A stretch of DNA of 56,332 bases. It comes from Pseudomonas asplenii. GTDB taxonomy: Bacteria; Pseudomonadota; Gammaproteobacteria; Pseudomonadales; Pseudomonadaceae. The position numbers and the translations under genes were made by a program. Every line of letters starts with the position of its first letter. Position 1 is the stretch's first letter. The notes below the pieces were generated by a model. The model was not told the DNA's origin. It saw only the letters and a program-made list of their open reading frames with translations, and did not search any database. Positions 25,510 to 33,038 of the stretch are shown here, piece after piece. The stretch is from contig NZ_JSYZ01000005.1 of assembly GCF_001293465.1 (NCBI RefSeq), forward strand, positions 1 to 56,332, in the 5' to 3' direction.

Positions 25510-26693
25510 CTAGTGTGGTGTCTCAAATATAATTTTAATAAAATCGATTTCTGGTACTCTTGTGGCTATCGCTTGATGGAAGCCATACATGCCCAGAACA
25601 GGTCGCCCTCCCAGGAAGCTGATCATTACGCCAGAGGAGCGGGCGGAGTTACTTGCCCGCTTGGCCATCCGAAAGGCCGCCTGCTGATGAAAAGATGCGG
25701 ATACAGATTGTTTTGGCATGTGCCGACGGAGAGCGTGGTGCAACCATTGCAGAGCGTCTGCACACGACTGTTCAAACGGTTTCAAAATGGTGCCGCCGAT
25801 TTGAGGCGTACCGGTTTGACGGCCTGATAGATGCAGCCCGCCCGGGCCGTCCACGTACCGTTTCGGATGAGCAGGTGCAAAACGTTGTCAACCGGGCGCT
25901 TCAAAGCCTGCCCGAGAATGCCACACAGTGGAGCGTGCGCAGCATGAGTGCTGCAACGGGCGTATCGCCCGCTACAGTGCAACGGATCTGGAGCGCTTTC
26001 GGCCTGAAACCTCACTTGCAATCCACCTTCAAGCTGTCGAGCGATCCGTTTTTCGTCGACAAGGTCCGTGATGTCGTAGGTCTCTATCTCTCACCGCCTG
26101 ACTGCGCATTGGTGCTGAGTGTGGATGAGAAAAGCCAGATTCAGGCCCTTAATCGCACACAACCCGGCTTACCCCTGACGTTCGGCCATGCGTCTACGCG
26201 TACGCACGACTATAAGCGTCACGGCACTACCTCGCTATTCGCAGCGCTGGATGTGGCTAGCGGCAGGGTCATCAGCCAGTTGACGCGCCGCCATCGAAGC
26301 GAAGAATTCCTGTCGTTCCTCAATACAATCGAGGCTTCGGTTGCGAAGGATCTGGACGTCCACCTGATCATGGATAACTACGGAACTCATAAAACCGTAA
26401 AGGTACGTGCCTGGTTTGCTTCCCGGCCTCGTTTTCACGTGCATTTCACTCCCACCTCGGCGTCCTGGCTGAACCTGGTTGAACGCTTTTTCAGTCAGAT
26501 TACCGAGCAATGGATCAGGCGAGGCGCCCATGTCAGCGTGGCTGATCTCGAGCGTTCAATTCGGGACTATATCGACCGGCACAATGCAGATCCAAAGCCT
26601 TTTGTCTGGCATAAAAGCGCCGATACGATCCTGGCCAAAGTTGAGCGTGCGGCTGAAAAAATAATTAAAACTAATTCCGAGACACCACACTAG
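25510..26693 (+). mobile_element. IS630-family insertion sequence
   Basis: The ends carry a perfect 15-bp inverted repeat, CTAGTGTGGTGTCTC at 25510-25524 and its complement at 26679-26693. IS630 elements insert at TA and duplicate it; the TAs at 25511-25512 and 26691-26692 fit, leaving an element of about 1178 bp inside them. It separates the Qnr-like gene from the alginate lyase remnant. Confidence 0.9.
25589..26693 (+). pseudogene. IS630 transposase, frameshifted near its N-terminus
   Basis: The main frame (from about 25653) has an N-terminal helix-turn-helix ([17 protein letters not shown]), a second one ([20 protein letters not shown]) and the DDE catalytic core: [20 protein letters not shown] and LNLVERFF. 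An ATG at 25589 starts [20 protein letters not shown] in another frame and stops at TGA 25685; it is the expected N-terminus, so a one-base frameshift lies around 25680. No slippery run is obvious there, so this is more likely a mutation than programmed. The stop TAG at 26691-26693 is built from the TA target and the next host base. Probably inactive. Confidence 0.8.
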
Positions 26694-26740
26694 TTGGGGG
26701 CTGAATCTCTTTCCCGTGAATCGAGCAGGGTGTCAGTCGT

Positions 26741-26772
26741 GTGCTCGTCACCGGCCAGGGGATGACGAGCAC
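26741..26772. other. Hairpin after the alginate lyase remnant
   Basis: Perfect 10-bp inverted repeat GTGCTCGTCA / TGACGAGCAC with a 12-base loop. It sits downstream of the remnant on the minus strand. No T-tract follows, so it is at best a weak terminator. Confidence 0.4.
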
Positions 26773-26786
26773 GTGGCTTCATGGCT

Positions 26787-27140
26787 TCATGGTTTCGCTT
26801 TGAGCGTAAAGGTCAAGGTGCCGTAGCCCAGTTGGTCATACCCACCGCTGTTGGGGCCGTAGTTGCCGCCCCCGCCCTCTGGCCGAACCTTTTGGGCGGC
26901 TGCCGTGACGTAGGGCGCCTTGAGGCCCTTGAGTACCACGTAGTGGTTGTAGAAAAGCTCCCAGACAGGGCGGACCTCGCCGCGGCCTTTGGCCGCAATC
27001 ACGTTCTGGGTCACGTCGCTGTTGCTGTAGGGGGTATAGGGCACGTCCTGCCCCAGGATGTACTTGGCAATGTATTCCATGCCTTTGAGGACGCGGTTGC
27101 CGACACAGCGGGCCAGTGAGATCGGGCAACTGCTGCCGCA
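26787..27140 (-). pseudogene. Alginate-lyase-family C-terminal remnant
   Basis: An open frame of 117 codons without its own start, entered after a stop at 27143-27141. It reads VLKGMEYIAKYILGQDVPY, ELFYNHYVVLKGL and KVRPEGGGGNYGPNSGGYDQ, a pattern I associate with the C-terminal part of alginate-lyase-family (PL5-like/PF05426) proteins. The N-terminal catalytic part is missing. An ATG inside (27080) would give 97 residues but with no ribosome site. It is a decayed gene left at the island edge beside the IS630 element. Family call moderate. Confidence 0.65.
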
Positions 27141-27361
27141 TCAGTGGGTATCGGCCTGACTTACGCAAGGTGAGTTGGGCGGACGCTTACGGTCGAACTT
27201 GGGCCGTGACGGTTGCGGATGACATCGTTTTGATGTCAATCTGCTATCGATGGTTGTCATCTGCGTATCCTTGGGTGCGAAATACTGCTACAGCCATTCA
27301 TATGGCCTGACATTGAGTCCAGCCTTCTATTATGTGTCGTATGCCGAATACGGAGTTCAGC

Positions 27362-27919
27362 ATGACCAGCTTATTCTCAGTCGAAGATGTAAAGTTCGAT
27401 CCAGCCCAGAAAGTGGGTTTTACTAACTTTAGTTCTAACTTCGTCGAAGAAACTGTGCAGGGCCTTTTGGGAAAAGGCATGTTTGGAGGGCAGAAAACAT
27501 CTGAGATGGCCCGTCAGCAAGCACGTCAAGGTGCGTTCATGCGTCGCCTTTCCGAGATGGATATCAGTGATTTTCAGGAGGTGCCCCAGGACGATGGCGA
27601 TGTATGGCTGGTCGCTGCTACGACTGTCGACGGAGAAGTACATCATGTTCATATTTCTGAAAACAGTATTTATGACTCGTTTAAGTTGGTAGAAGCTACT
27701 CCTGAAGAAGTTGAAGCTAGAAAAAAGCACAAATTCAAATTCAGCAAGAATCTTGATGGGACTGATGGGGCGCTCACTGAAATCGATGGTAAGCGTTACT
27801 TTGTCGACATGCATATTCTATTCAATTTTGGTGTGAATGGAACGGCGAAGGCGTGTACGACATTTGCAATGAGCCTTGCTGGGGGGTTCTTGGTCCTGTG
27901 TTTTTGCAAGAGGTATTGA
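27362..27919 (+). CDS. Hypothetical protein, N-terminal part of a probably split gene
   Basis: A 185-residue product beginning MTSLFSVEDVKFDPAQKVGF at ATG 27362, six bases after GGAG; an in-frame ATG at 27332 has no ribosome site. The first ~150 residues are soluble and charged, and the end (KACTTFAMSLAGGFLVLC) is hydrophobic. The frame stops at 27919, but the next frame is open from 27876 to 28724. A change of one base in the G6 tract at 27881-27886 would fuse both into one protein of about 450 residues. I do not recognise the family. The gene is AT-richer than its surroundings, as expected for island cargo. Confidence 0.6.
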   Translation: MTSLFSVEDVKFDPAQKVGFTNFSSNFVEETVQGLLGKGMFGGQKTSEMARQQARQGAFMRRLSEMDISDFQEVPQDDGDVWLVAATTVDGEVHHVHISENSIYDSFKLVEATPEEVEARKKHKFKFSKNLDGTDGALTEIDGKRYFVDMHILFNFGVNGTAKACTTFAMSLAGGFLVLCFCKRY

Positions 27920-28724
27920 GTTATGTGGGGGGCAGGCTTTTAAAACTGCACTGAAGAAGGCCGTAGTTAGCTTCTGGAAGGTAGTTGGGGCTGTATTGAA
28001 AGGTGCTGCGCATGCATCTTTTAGATTTCTAAAAACCTTACTTTCAGGGCTTATCAATCGTCAGTTTGACGGGTTGCTAGGGCGGTGCGCTTCAGCTGCT
28101 GGCACTGGATGGCGCAGTGCATTTGTGACTCTGGAAGAGGGGGCAGTGGGGGCAGCAGGGTGGGGGGCGTTGCTAGTGCTTGCGGCAATGATAATTATGT
28201 ATCTCATAATGCACGATACTAAGCATACAGTCACTATCTATAATCTCACGTCCAAGGAGTTGCTGGTGTCTGCCCCCTACATGGGGCACGGTGGTACAGA
28301 TGCCAAGAAGGAGTTTTTAATTCCGGGCTATCGAGATATGAAAGGGCTGGGTAAGTGGTACAGTGCTTCTCCTATTCGTTCTGAAAGCGATAGTACCGTC
28401 ACGGGGATTGGCTTGGCAATGAACTTGTCTTTGCGTGAAACAGGTGGGGGGAGTGTTGGTGCTGAATTTGCCTGTATGTTCGATATTCCCTTTGTGGGAA
28501 CTAATTCATTAAATGCGATTGCCCAGAAGCAGAGCGATTTGGAACAATATTATGATACCAATGAGGGGGTCAATAAAATTGACCAGCTCAGCGTCGAAAA
28601 TGATAAATACGAAATTATTGTCACCTACGATAAGCTCAGCGGAAAGCAATACGATAGTGAGATTAAGGGCGATGGCTATGTTTATCATTCGATGCTAATC
28701 GTACGAGACAAGGTGCCAGCCTAG
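27876..28724 (+). CDS. Hypothetical membrane protein, C-terminal part of a probably split gene
   Basis: An open frame of 282 codons overlapping the previous one by 44 bases, without a convincing start codon or ribosome site (first possible start is TTG 27876). It has a basic amphipathic stretch (KTALKKAVVSFWKVVGAVLK), a strong transmembrane segment (WGALLVLAAMIIMYLIM, about residues 95-111), and a C-terminal soluble part of alternating hydrophobic/polar residues rich in Ser/Thr/Gly (YMGHGGTDAKKEFLIPGYRD, SLRETGGGSVGAEF) that looks beta-rich. This could be a pore-forming or membrane-associated effector, but that is only an impression. Most likely it is the continuation of the upstream frame after a one-base slip in G6. 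Confidence 0.55.
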   Translation: MLGGSWSCVFARGIELCGGQAFKTALKKAVVSFWKVVGAVLKGAAHASFRFLKTLLSGLINRQFDGLLGRCASAAGTGWRSAFVTLEEGAVGAAGWGALLVLAAMIIMYLIMHDTKHTVTIYNLTSKELLVSAPYMGHGGTDAKKEFLIPGYRDMKGLGKWYSASPIRSESDSTVTGIGLAMNLSLRETGGGSVGAEFACMFDIPFVGTNSLNAIAQKQSDLEQYYDTNEGVNKIDQLSVENDKYEIIVTYDKLSGKQYDSEIKGDGYVYHSMLIVRDKVPA

Positions 28725-29269
28725 CAATGTGTGAGGTCGAGAAGGACATCTGTACCGGTGTTTTATCGATATGAGCAAGTCTTAGGGCCAGTACTGCTTC
28801 GCGCAGTGCTGCGCCCAAAGATAGCATTGGGCACCGGTTTGGTCGTCCCCTTATGGGTACCTCTAAAAACGTAGGCGAGGCAGCCAGCGCAAGGCAGGGA
28901 GCGCGGGACATCCCTGAATGGTTGGCAGACGGCTTGGGCCAGTGACGCAACTCGACACATTGTCAGGTCGCGCCTGGCTTGCCTCTCATGCTGACCAAGT
29001 ACACAATCAAGTACAAAACCGCTCCCCTGTGATCTAAAACCTTGAAGTTTTTCAGGGAGATAGCGGCTTGTTTCGGGTCTCGTTTCCTCTCCAGTTTGCA
29101 ACCATTGACAAACAAATCATCGAAAGCTGGTCTTGTCTTAATCTTTTCTCAGACAGGTTGGGGCTAGCGCCACGCCTTGAATCCAGATGAATTACTCTTC
29201 AGGGTACTCATAGAGGTAGGAAAAATTATCGAACTAAAAATATCAATATTTTTCAATGGCTTAGGTTAT
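28725..29269. other. Non-coding island end
   Basis: About 545 bases without a credible gene. A minus-strand ORF here (28763-29101) has no recognisable domain and is Arg/Ser/Pro-rich like a shadow. Near the end lies an 18-bp palindrome at 29236-29253 (AAAAATAT-CA-ATATTTTT), 16 bases before the att sequence. It could be an integrase or excisionase arm site. Confidence 0.5.
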
Positions 29270-29294
29270 GGTTCGATTCCGACCTCGGCCTCCA
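29270..29294 (+). other. Attachment site: duplicated tRNA-Cys 3' end
   Basis: A 25-base sequence, GGTTCGATTCCGACC followed by TCGGCCTCCA, is the 3' part of a tRNA: T-loop TTCGATT, the 3' T-stem strand CCGAC, the acceptor 3' strand CTCGGCC, discriminator T and CCA. U73 with that acceptor fits tRNA-Cys (5' strand GGCCGAG expected). Upstream sequence does not pair to make the rest of a tRNA: even the 5' T-stem strand is wrong beyond two bases. So only the 3' end is present, as left by site-specific integration into a tRNA gene. The intact gene would lie at the other end of the island, left of the window. Confidence 0.75.
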
Positions 29295-29301
29295 CTATAT
29301 C

Positions 29302-29335
29302 AAAAGCCCCGTAGATTAGCGTCTACGGGGCTTTT
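29302..29335 (+). terminator. Rho-independent terminator of the tRNA transcript
   Basis: Perfect 14-bp stem AAAAGCCCCGTAGA / TCTACGGGGCTTTT with a 6-base loop, followed by TATTT. Eight bases after the tRNA-Cys 3' end, it is most easily read as the native terminator of the tRNA operon, now separated from the intact tRNA by the island. Confidence 0.88.
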
Positions 29336-29496
29336 TATTTGTGCTTGGAAAAGCTGCTTCCAGGACAATTCGCTTTTCAATGCCTGAAGTTTCCTGGAAA
29401 ATCCTTTCGCCTTGCGCCTGCCGAAACTGGTTAATTAGTTCGTCCATCGCTGCCCAATCAGCGATCGGGCGTGAGAACCCGTTTCAGTAAGCGTTC

Positions 29497-30356
29497 CTAG
29501 GCTCTGTCTGAAAAAAGCCGTCGCATACACCGCAAGACACAAGCCAGCGAGACCATCGCTGCATAACTTTTTGCGAGCTTGTCGAAGCGCGTGACGATTC
29601 GGCGGTTCTCTTTCAGCCAGCCAAACATGCGTTCGATGATGTTGCGCTGTCGGTATTTGGGCCGGTCGAACAGTCTGGGTAAGCCAGGCTTGGGCTTGCG
29701 CTTCATCGAACGCAGTGGGATGACGGGTTGCATTCGATATTGGTCGCAGTAGCGGCGTAGCGCTTCGGCGTCGTAGCCCTTATCGGCAAGCAGCCATTTA
29801 CAGCGCTTGCGCGGGCGCCCACGTTGGCTCGATGGAATGCTGACTCCGTCCAACATTGGTTGTGCGTAGCTGGTGTCACTGGCTTGACCGCCAGAGAGGA
29901 GAAAGCGCAACGGTATCCCGTTGGCGTCGCAGAGCATGTGGATTTTGGTTGTCAGGCCGCCACGACTGCGGCCTAGAGCGTGATCGGTAGGCTCGTCAGC
30001 CCCCCTTTTTTCCGCGCTCCAGATGAAGCACGGGTTGCTCTAACAGCGGTCGAATCGATCATCCAGGTGCGGGGGTCGATCAAGCCTTTGTCATTAAGTC
30101 TGAGGTGCAATCGTCTGAGCATCTGATCGAATGTTCCGCGGTTTCGCCAGACTCGGAAGCGGTGATAGACCGTCGCCCAAGACCCGAAACGCTCGGGCAT
30201 ATCTCGCCAGGCTGCTCCTGAACAAAGTACCCAGAGCACACCATCGAGCATCAAGCGATCACTGCTGCGGGGCCGGCCCCTGACGTGAGCTGCCGTAAAG
30301 AGATCGGCGACCACCGCCCACGCTTCATCCGAGAGCTCATAACGCTTTGCCATCAC
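29497..30356 (-). CDS. IS5-family transposase made by -1 frameshifting (orfA/orfB)
   Basis: Two overlapping frames form one enzyme. orfA (30356-29973) starts MMAKRYELSDEAWAVVADLF and includes the first catalytic Asp in WMIDSTAVRATRAS. At 30011-30000 the minus strand reads A6G6, a slippery run; a -1 shift there gives ADEPTDHALGRSRGGLTTKI, which continues into orfB with LADKGYDA (second Asp) and NIIERMFGWLKE (Glu). Programmed frameshifting at an A6G run is standard for this IS group, so the element may be active. The stop TAG at 29499-29497 uses the TA target base pair. Confidence 0.88.
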
Positions 30357-30446
30357 AGAATTCCTTTCCGTAGATGGTCGGCGACTGTACAGAGCCCAGG
30401 CTGTTCTGGAGTCACATTTCAGTTTCTTGGGATTTCAGACAGAGCC
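29500..30446 (-). mobile_element. IS5-family insertion sequence
   Basis: Imperfectly longer but at least 14-bp matching terminal inverted repeats: GGCTCTGTCTGAAA at 29500 and its complement ending at 30446. TA flanks both ends (29498-29499, 30447-30448), in line with the TA duplication of the IS427/IS5 group. About 947 bp. It lies just outside the att scar, between the tRNA terminator and small hypothetical genes. Confidence 0.88.
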
Positions 30447-30661
30447 TAAGCATCAGCCTCATTGTAGGTGCTGCTCGAAGCTGATCGACAGGCCTTCGAG
30501 GCTGATGGAAAACGCTGACACCCATTAGCCGCTCTCCGCCGTCTGCGGGATTACAGGATGCGGGGTAATGGACGATGAAAAACTTCCGTGAATGGAATGC
30601 CTGTGGCGAAACTCCATTTGATCGTAGTAGCGTTAAGCCTTGAACTCGTCAAGGATCGATC
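30447..30661. other. Gap after IS5 with a short inverted repeat
   Basis: No gene seen. A perfect 10-bp inverted repeat (CATCAGCCTC at 30451-30460, GAGGCTGATG at 30498-30507) starts three bases outside the IS. It may be chance or part of a disrupted terminator. Confidence 0.35.
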
Positions 30662-30961
30662 ATGCCACAGCGCCTCAACCCAATGAAAGCAGCCCTTAGC
30701 CAAGCACCCAATGACACCTACCAACAATTCCAGGACCTGAGAGACGGCCTGATCGCTGCACTGGTCGATTGGCCAGTGCAGAAGTGGGATGTTGTCGATA
30801 ACTACTTGCCAACAAACGCCAAGGTCTCCCAAAAATCCAGAGAGTGGCTCAATGCGCTCGTCGACGTGCTGGACGTGAACCTTCCACGCCAAAAAGCCGA
30901 AGCCACGCCTGATCGGTTGGAAGAACTTCTGCTTCTAGCTTCGATGAAATCAATTGGATAG
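30662..30961 (+). CDS. Small hypothetical protein
   Basis: A 99-residue, probably all-helical protein (MPQRLNPMKAALSQAPNDTY..., ending LEELLLLASMKSIG). AAGGAT lies seven bases before the ATG, which favours this frame over the opposing 113-codon ORF. No signal peptide or membrane segment. I do not recognise a family. It sits between an IS5 and a leftward hypothetical gene. Confidence 0.5.
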   Translation: MPQRLNPMKAALSQAPNDTYQQFQDLRDGLIAALVDWPVQKWDVVDNYLPTNAKVSQKSREWLNALVDVLDVNLPRQKAEATPDRLEELLLLASMKSIG

Positions 30962-31017
30962 AAAAGCTCACCGGAGGCGGCGACAGATTTATTTTCTCAG
31001 TCCTAGAAAATAAATCC

Positions 31018-31076
31018 GTCCCAGTTCCCGCAGTCCCAGTTCCCGCAGTTCCCGCAGTTCCCGGTCCCAGTTCCCG
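31018..31076. repeat. Degenerate CAGTTCCCG tandem repeat
   Basis: Six or so imperfect copies of a CAGTTCCCG-type unit (variants CAGTCC and GGTCC in between) in a row, in the short gap between two convergent genes. Copy number likely varies by slippage. Confidence 0.75.
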
Positions 31077-31112
31077 TCCGCCGGTGCCCACTGGACTGGA
31101 CGCATCCAACCC

Positions 31113-31577
31113 TCAGGTGGTTGGATTGGAGAGGATTACTTCGAAGTCCTCAAGCGCTTGCTGAAAATCCGAAAGGGCAAATGACACCGGCTGGCAGTCC
31201 ACCATCCACCGTGTTTGCGCTCCGACTTCAAGCCCATCTGAAACACTCAGCCCAAACCGTGCCCAGGTGACGACGTCATTTGCGACGACCTGCTCAACCA
31301 TGAGCACCGTGCAGTCGAAATCCATGTCATCCGCGCAGACGAGAAGGGGTACCAGTGTCGAGGTGCCGTCCTCACCCGGAGCGAAGCGGCGTTTGGCCAG
31401 CTCTTGCTCCTCTTCCTCCAGTAACCAAATTAGCGACAGCCCAAGCATTGCCGCCAGTTCGTAATTCAGGTGCTGGGCGGCCCACTGTTCGATGCCAATG
31501 CCATCGACCATCAGCCAGGCGCAGGCACTGCGAGAAAATTTTGCCTGATGACGAGTGGCACTGATGGAGTGAAGCAT
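31113..31577 (-). CDS. Hypothetical protein
   Basis: A 154-residue acidic protein starting MLHSISATRHQAKFSR at ATG 31577, ten bases after AAGGAA; the longer version from 31616 lacks such a site. Blocks such as WLMVDGIGIEQWAAQHLNYE and WARFGLSVSDGLEVGAQTRW suggest a small globular alpha/beta protein. No motif or signal peptide is recognised. It is downstream of, and on the same strand as, a vapBC pair and a tiny ORF, so it may share their transcript. Confidence 0.55.
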   Translation of the reverse strand: MLHSISATRHQAKFSRSACAWLMVDGIGIEQWAAQHLNYELAAMLGLSLIWLLEEEEQELAKRRFAPGEDGTSTLVPLLVCADDMDFDCTVLMVEQVVANDVVTWARFGLSVSDGLEVGAQTRWMVDCQPVSFALSDFQQALEDFEVILSNPTT

Positions 31578-31608
31578 TGGGACAGATTCCTTTTGAAATA
31601 AGCGTCTA

Positions 31609-31746
31609 TCAATCACTGCGGTTCAAGTGGCTGATCAGGTGCAGATCGGGATGATCGCTGACAAGGGCCTCGATAAGGCGTTGTTCAACCTCGCGGGGCG
31701 CTTGGGGTTTGACTGAGAACGGTTGGTAGACTGACATCGCTACCAT
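31609..31746 (-). CDS. Possible 45-residue protein
   Basis: An ORF starting MVAMSVYQPFSVKPQAPREV, or at the second ATG (31737). It ends 31 bases before the next gene on the same strand. Reading-frame composition looks protein-like (acidic/basic helix EVEQRLIEALVSDHPDL), but the ribosome site is weak. Uncertain. Confidence 0.3.
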   Translation of the reverse strand: MVAMSVYQPFSVKPQAPREVEQRLIEALVSDHPDLHLISHLNRSD

Positions 31747-31799
31747 GCCTATGTTTTGGGCTTGAAGATTGGGTCGAGCAGTTGACCACCCCTTGGACC

Positions 31800-32219
31800 T
31801 TACGAAGTCTCTACCCAATCTTCGTAATCAAGTCCAGCAACACGACTGAATTCGCGCACGTTGTTCGTCACCAGCTTGCAGCCAGAAGCAATGGCATGCC
31901 CAGCGATGGCTGTGTCATTGGGTCCGATGGGCGTACCTGACTCGGTAAGCTTGAGTTTCACCTCTATCGTCGCATCCACCGCGCTCTGATCCCAGGCCAA
32001 GACCGCATCAAGGCGTTTCACAAACTCGTCGACCAGTTGCTTATGCTTGGCCGATGCCTTTTTGCCGATCTGCCCATAGCGCATTTCTGCATACGTAATG
32101 GCGGAAATGACAATCCGATTGCCTCGTTCAACTTCGGTCGTCAGACGCTGTATGACCGACGCCGGCTGTTCCCGCATGATGAACGAGCAGATACAGGTAT
32201 CGAGCATGTAGGTGGTCAC
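31800..32219 (-). CDS. vapC: VapC-type PIN-domain toxin
   Basis: A 139-residue PIN-domain RNase. The acidic metal-binding residues are visible: Asp in MLDTCICSFIM, Glu in AITYAEMRYG, Asp in GPNDTAIAGHA, and a last Asp region (GLDYEDW). These toxins cleave initiator tRNA or other RNAs and stop translation until blocked by VapB. The start overlaps the end of vapB by four bases (ATGA), the usual coupling of such operons. All catalytic residues appear intact. The GT-start TTYMLDTCICSF is a standard VapC N-terminus. Confidence 0.92.
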   Translation of the reverse strand: MTTYMLDTCICSFIMREQPASVIQRLTTEVERGNRIVISAITYAEMRYGQIGKKASAKHKQLVDEFVKRLDAVLAWDQSAVDATIEVKLKLTESGTPIGPNDTAIAGHAIASGCKLVTNNVREFSRVAGLDYEDWVETS

Positions 32220-32446
32220 AGATTGAACCTGCCTTCATCCCCGATTACAGCTGGGCGCTCTTGCAGAAAGTCAGCATCAGCCTTTGCCACTTCAGAAAAA
32301 GACGACCAGGACGGCCGCACAGGGCGCAGAGTGATGACGTCACCCTCACGAGAAATTTCAAGCTCACCCACGCCCTCGTAGGCCATATCGGCGGGTAGGC
32401 GAACGGCCTGGTTCTTGCCATTTTTGAAAATAGAAACGGTACGCAT
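32216..32446 (-). CDS. vapB: VapB-type antitoxin (AbrB/SpoVT fold)
   Basis: A 76-residue protein beginning MRTVSIFKNGKNQAVRLPAD, the swapped-hairpin AbrB DNA-binding domain, followed by a C-terminal arm (WSSFSEVAKADADFLQERP) that would thread into the VapC active site. I take ATG 32446 rather than the upstream start at 32464 because MRTVSIFKNG is the family N-terminus. With VapC it forms a complex that represses its own promoter; repeated GCATATG boxes lie right upstream. Confidence 0.9.
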   Translation of the reverse strand: MRTVSIFKNGKNQAVRLPADMAYEGVGELEISREGDVITLRPVRPSWSSFSEVAKADADFLQERPAVIGDEGRFNL

Positions 32447-32460
32447 GTCTGACGACTCCT

Positions 32461-32523
32461 GCATATGTTCAACCTATGCATAATTTAGTGCTTTGGTTAG
32501 GCATATGCAAGGCATATGTTCAA
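32461..32523 (-). promoter_or_regulatory. vapBC control region with repeated boxes
   Basis: GCATATGTTCAA occurs twice in the same orientation (32461-32472 and 32512-32523) and a palindromic GCATATGC lies between (32501-32508), all just upstream of vapB. Repeated palindromic boxes are what a VapBC complex binds for autorepression. Confidence 0.55.
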
Positions 32524-32656
32524 TTGAGGCGCCAATTCGAACGCTCAGCGAATCGTTGCCTGATCGACGCTCAAGCAGAGCGTGTTGTTGCCAAGGCAAG
32601 GCAGGGTCAAGGTGAAGATGACCAAGCCCCATGCCGTTATTAGCAGCCGATGTCCT

Positions 32657-32935
32657 TCACCAACTGTCCACGAACAGGTTTGCGCGCTGCCTGCTCGGCC
32701 GCCGGCATTTCAGACCAGACCGCTGCTCGATCTCCTCAACGGTGACTTGGTAGCTGCAGAAGCTGGCCGCACGAGGGGTGTCCTGGTCCATGATGAAGGC
32801 CGCAAAGGTCTCCTCGGTTGGCGTGCTGGCGGTGAAGATGATCTTCCAGTAGCCGCTGGGGATGGGATGCTGCTTGGTGGTGCTGGGAAGGGTGTCGATG
32901 TGGCGTTCGTACAGCGTGCTGGTCATGCAATGCAA
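32657..32935 (-). pseudogene. DNA/RNA non-specific endonuclease, C-terminal remnant
   Basis: The frame encodes LYERHIDTLPSTTKQHPIPS, GYWKIIFTAS and SYQVTVEEIEQRSGL, which correspond to the C-terminal part of NucA-type DNA/RNA non-specific endonucleases (the PxGYWKI and VxEIExRTGL blocks). The catalytic DRGH region is absent and upstream sequence does not restore it. A decayed gene at the edge of the accessory zone. Confidence 0.7.
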
Positions 32936-33038
32936 ACACCAAAGACGAACCCAAGGCTGCTGGCGTAGGTGCCTTGCAAGAAAGAACAGTACGTCCTCTG
33001 CGTGAGCTCAAGAGCATTCCAACCAGGTTGCACTGAAA

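Noticed and set aside
28763..29101. 112-codon minus-strand frame near the att site
   Set aside because: No ribosome site or domain; possibly repeated non-coding DNA, not supportable as a gene.
29236..29294. Complete tRNA gene
   Set aside because: Only the T-loop-to-CCA part is present; no 5' acceptor strand, D-arm or anticodon arm can be drawn.
29340..29475. 43-codon minus-strand ORF starting MDELINQFRQAQGERIFQET
   Set aside because: It reads through the tRNA terminator hairpin and has no ribosome site; composition is protein-like, but it is not enough to call.
31018..31076. Possible CRISPR array
   Set aside because: The repeats are adjacent with no spacers and the unit is about 9 bases.
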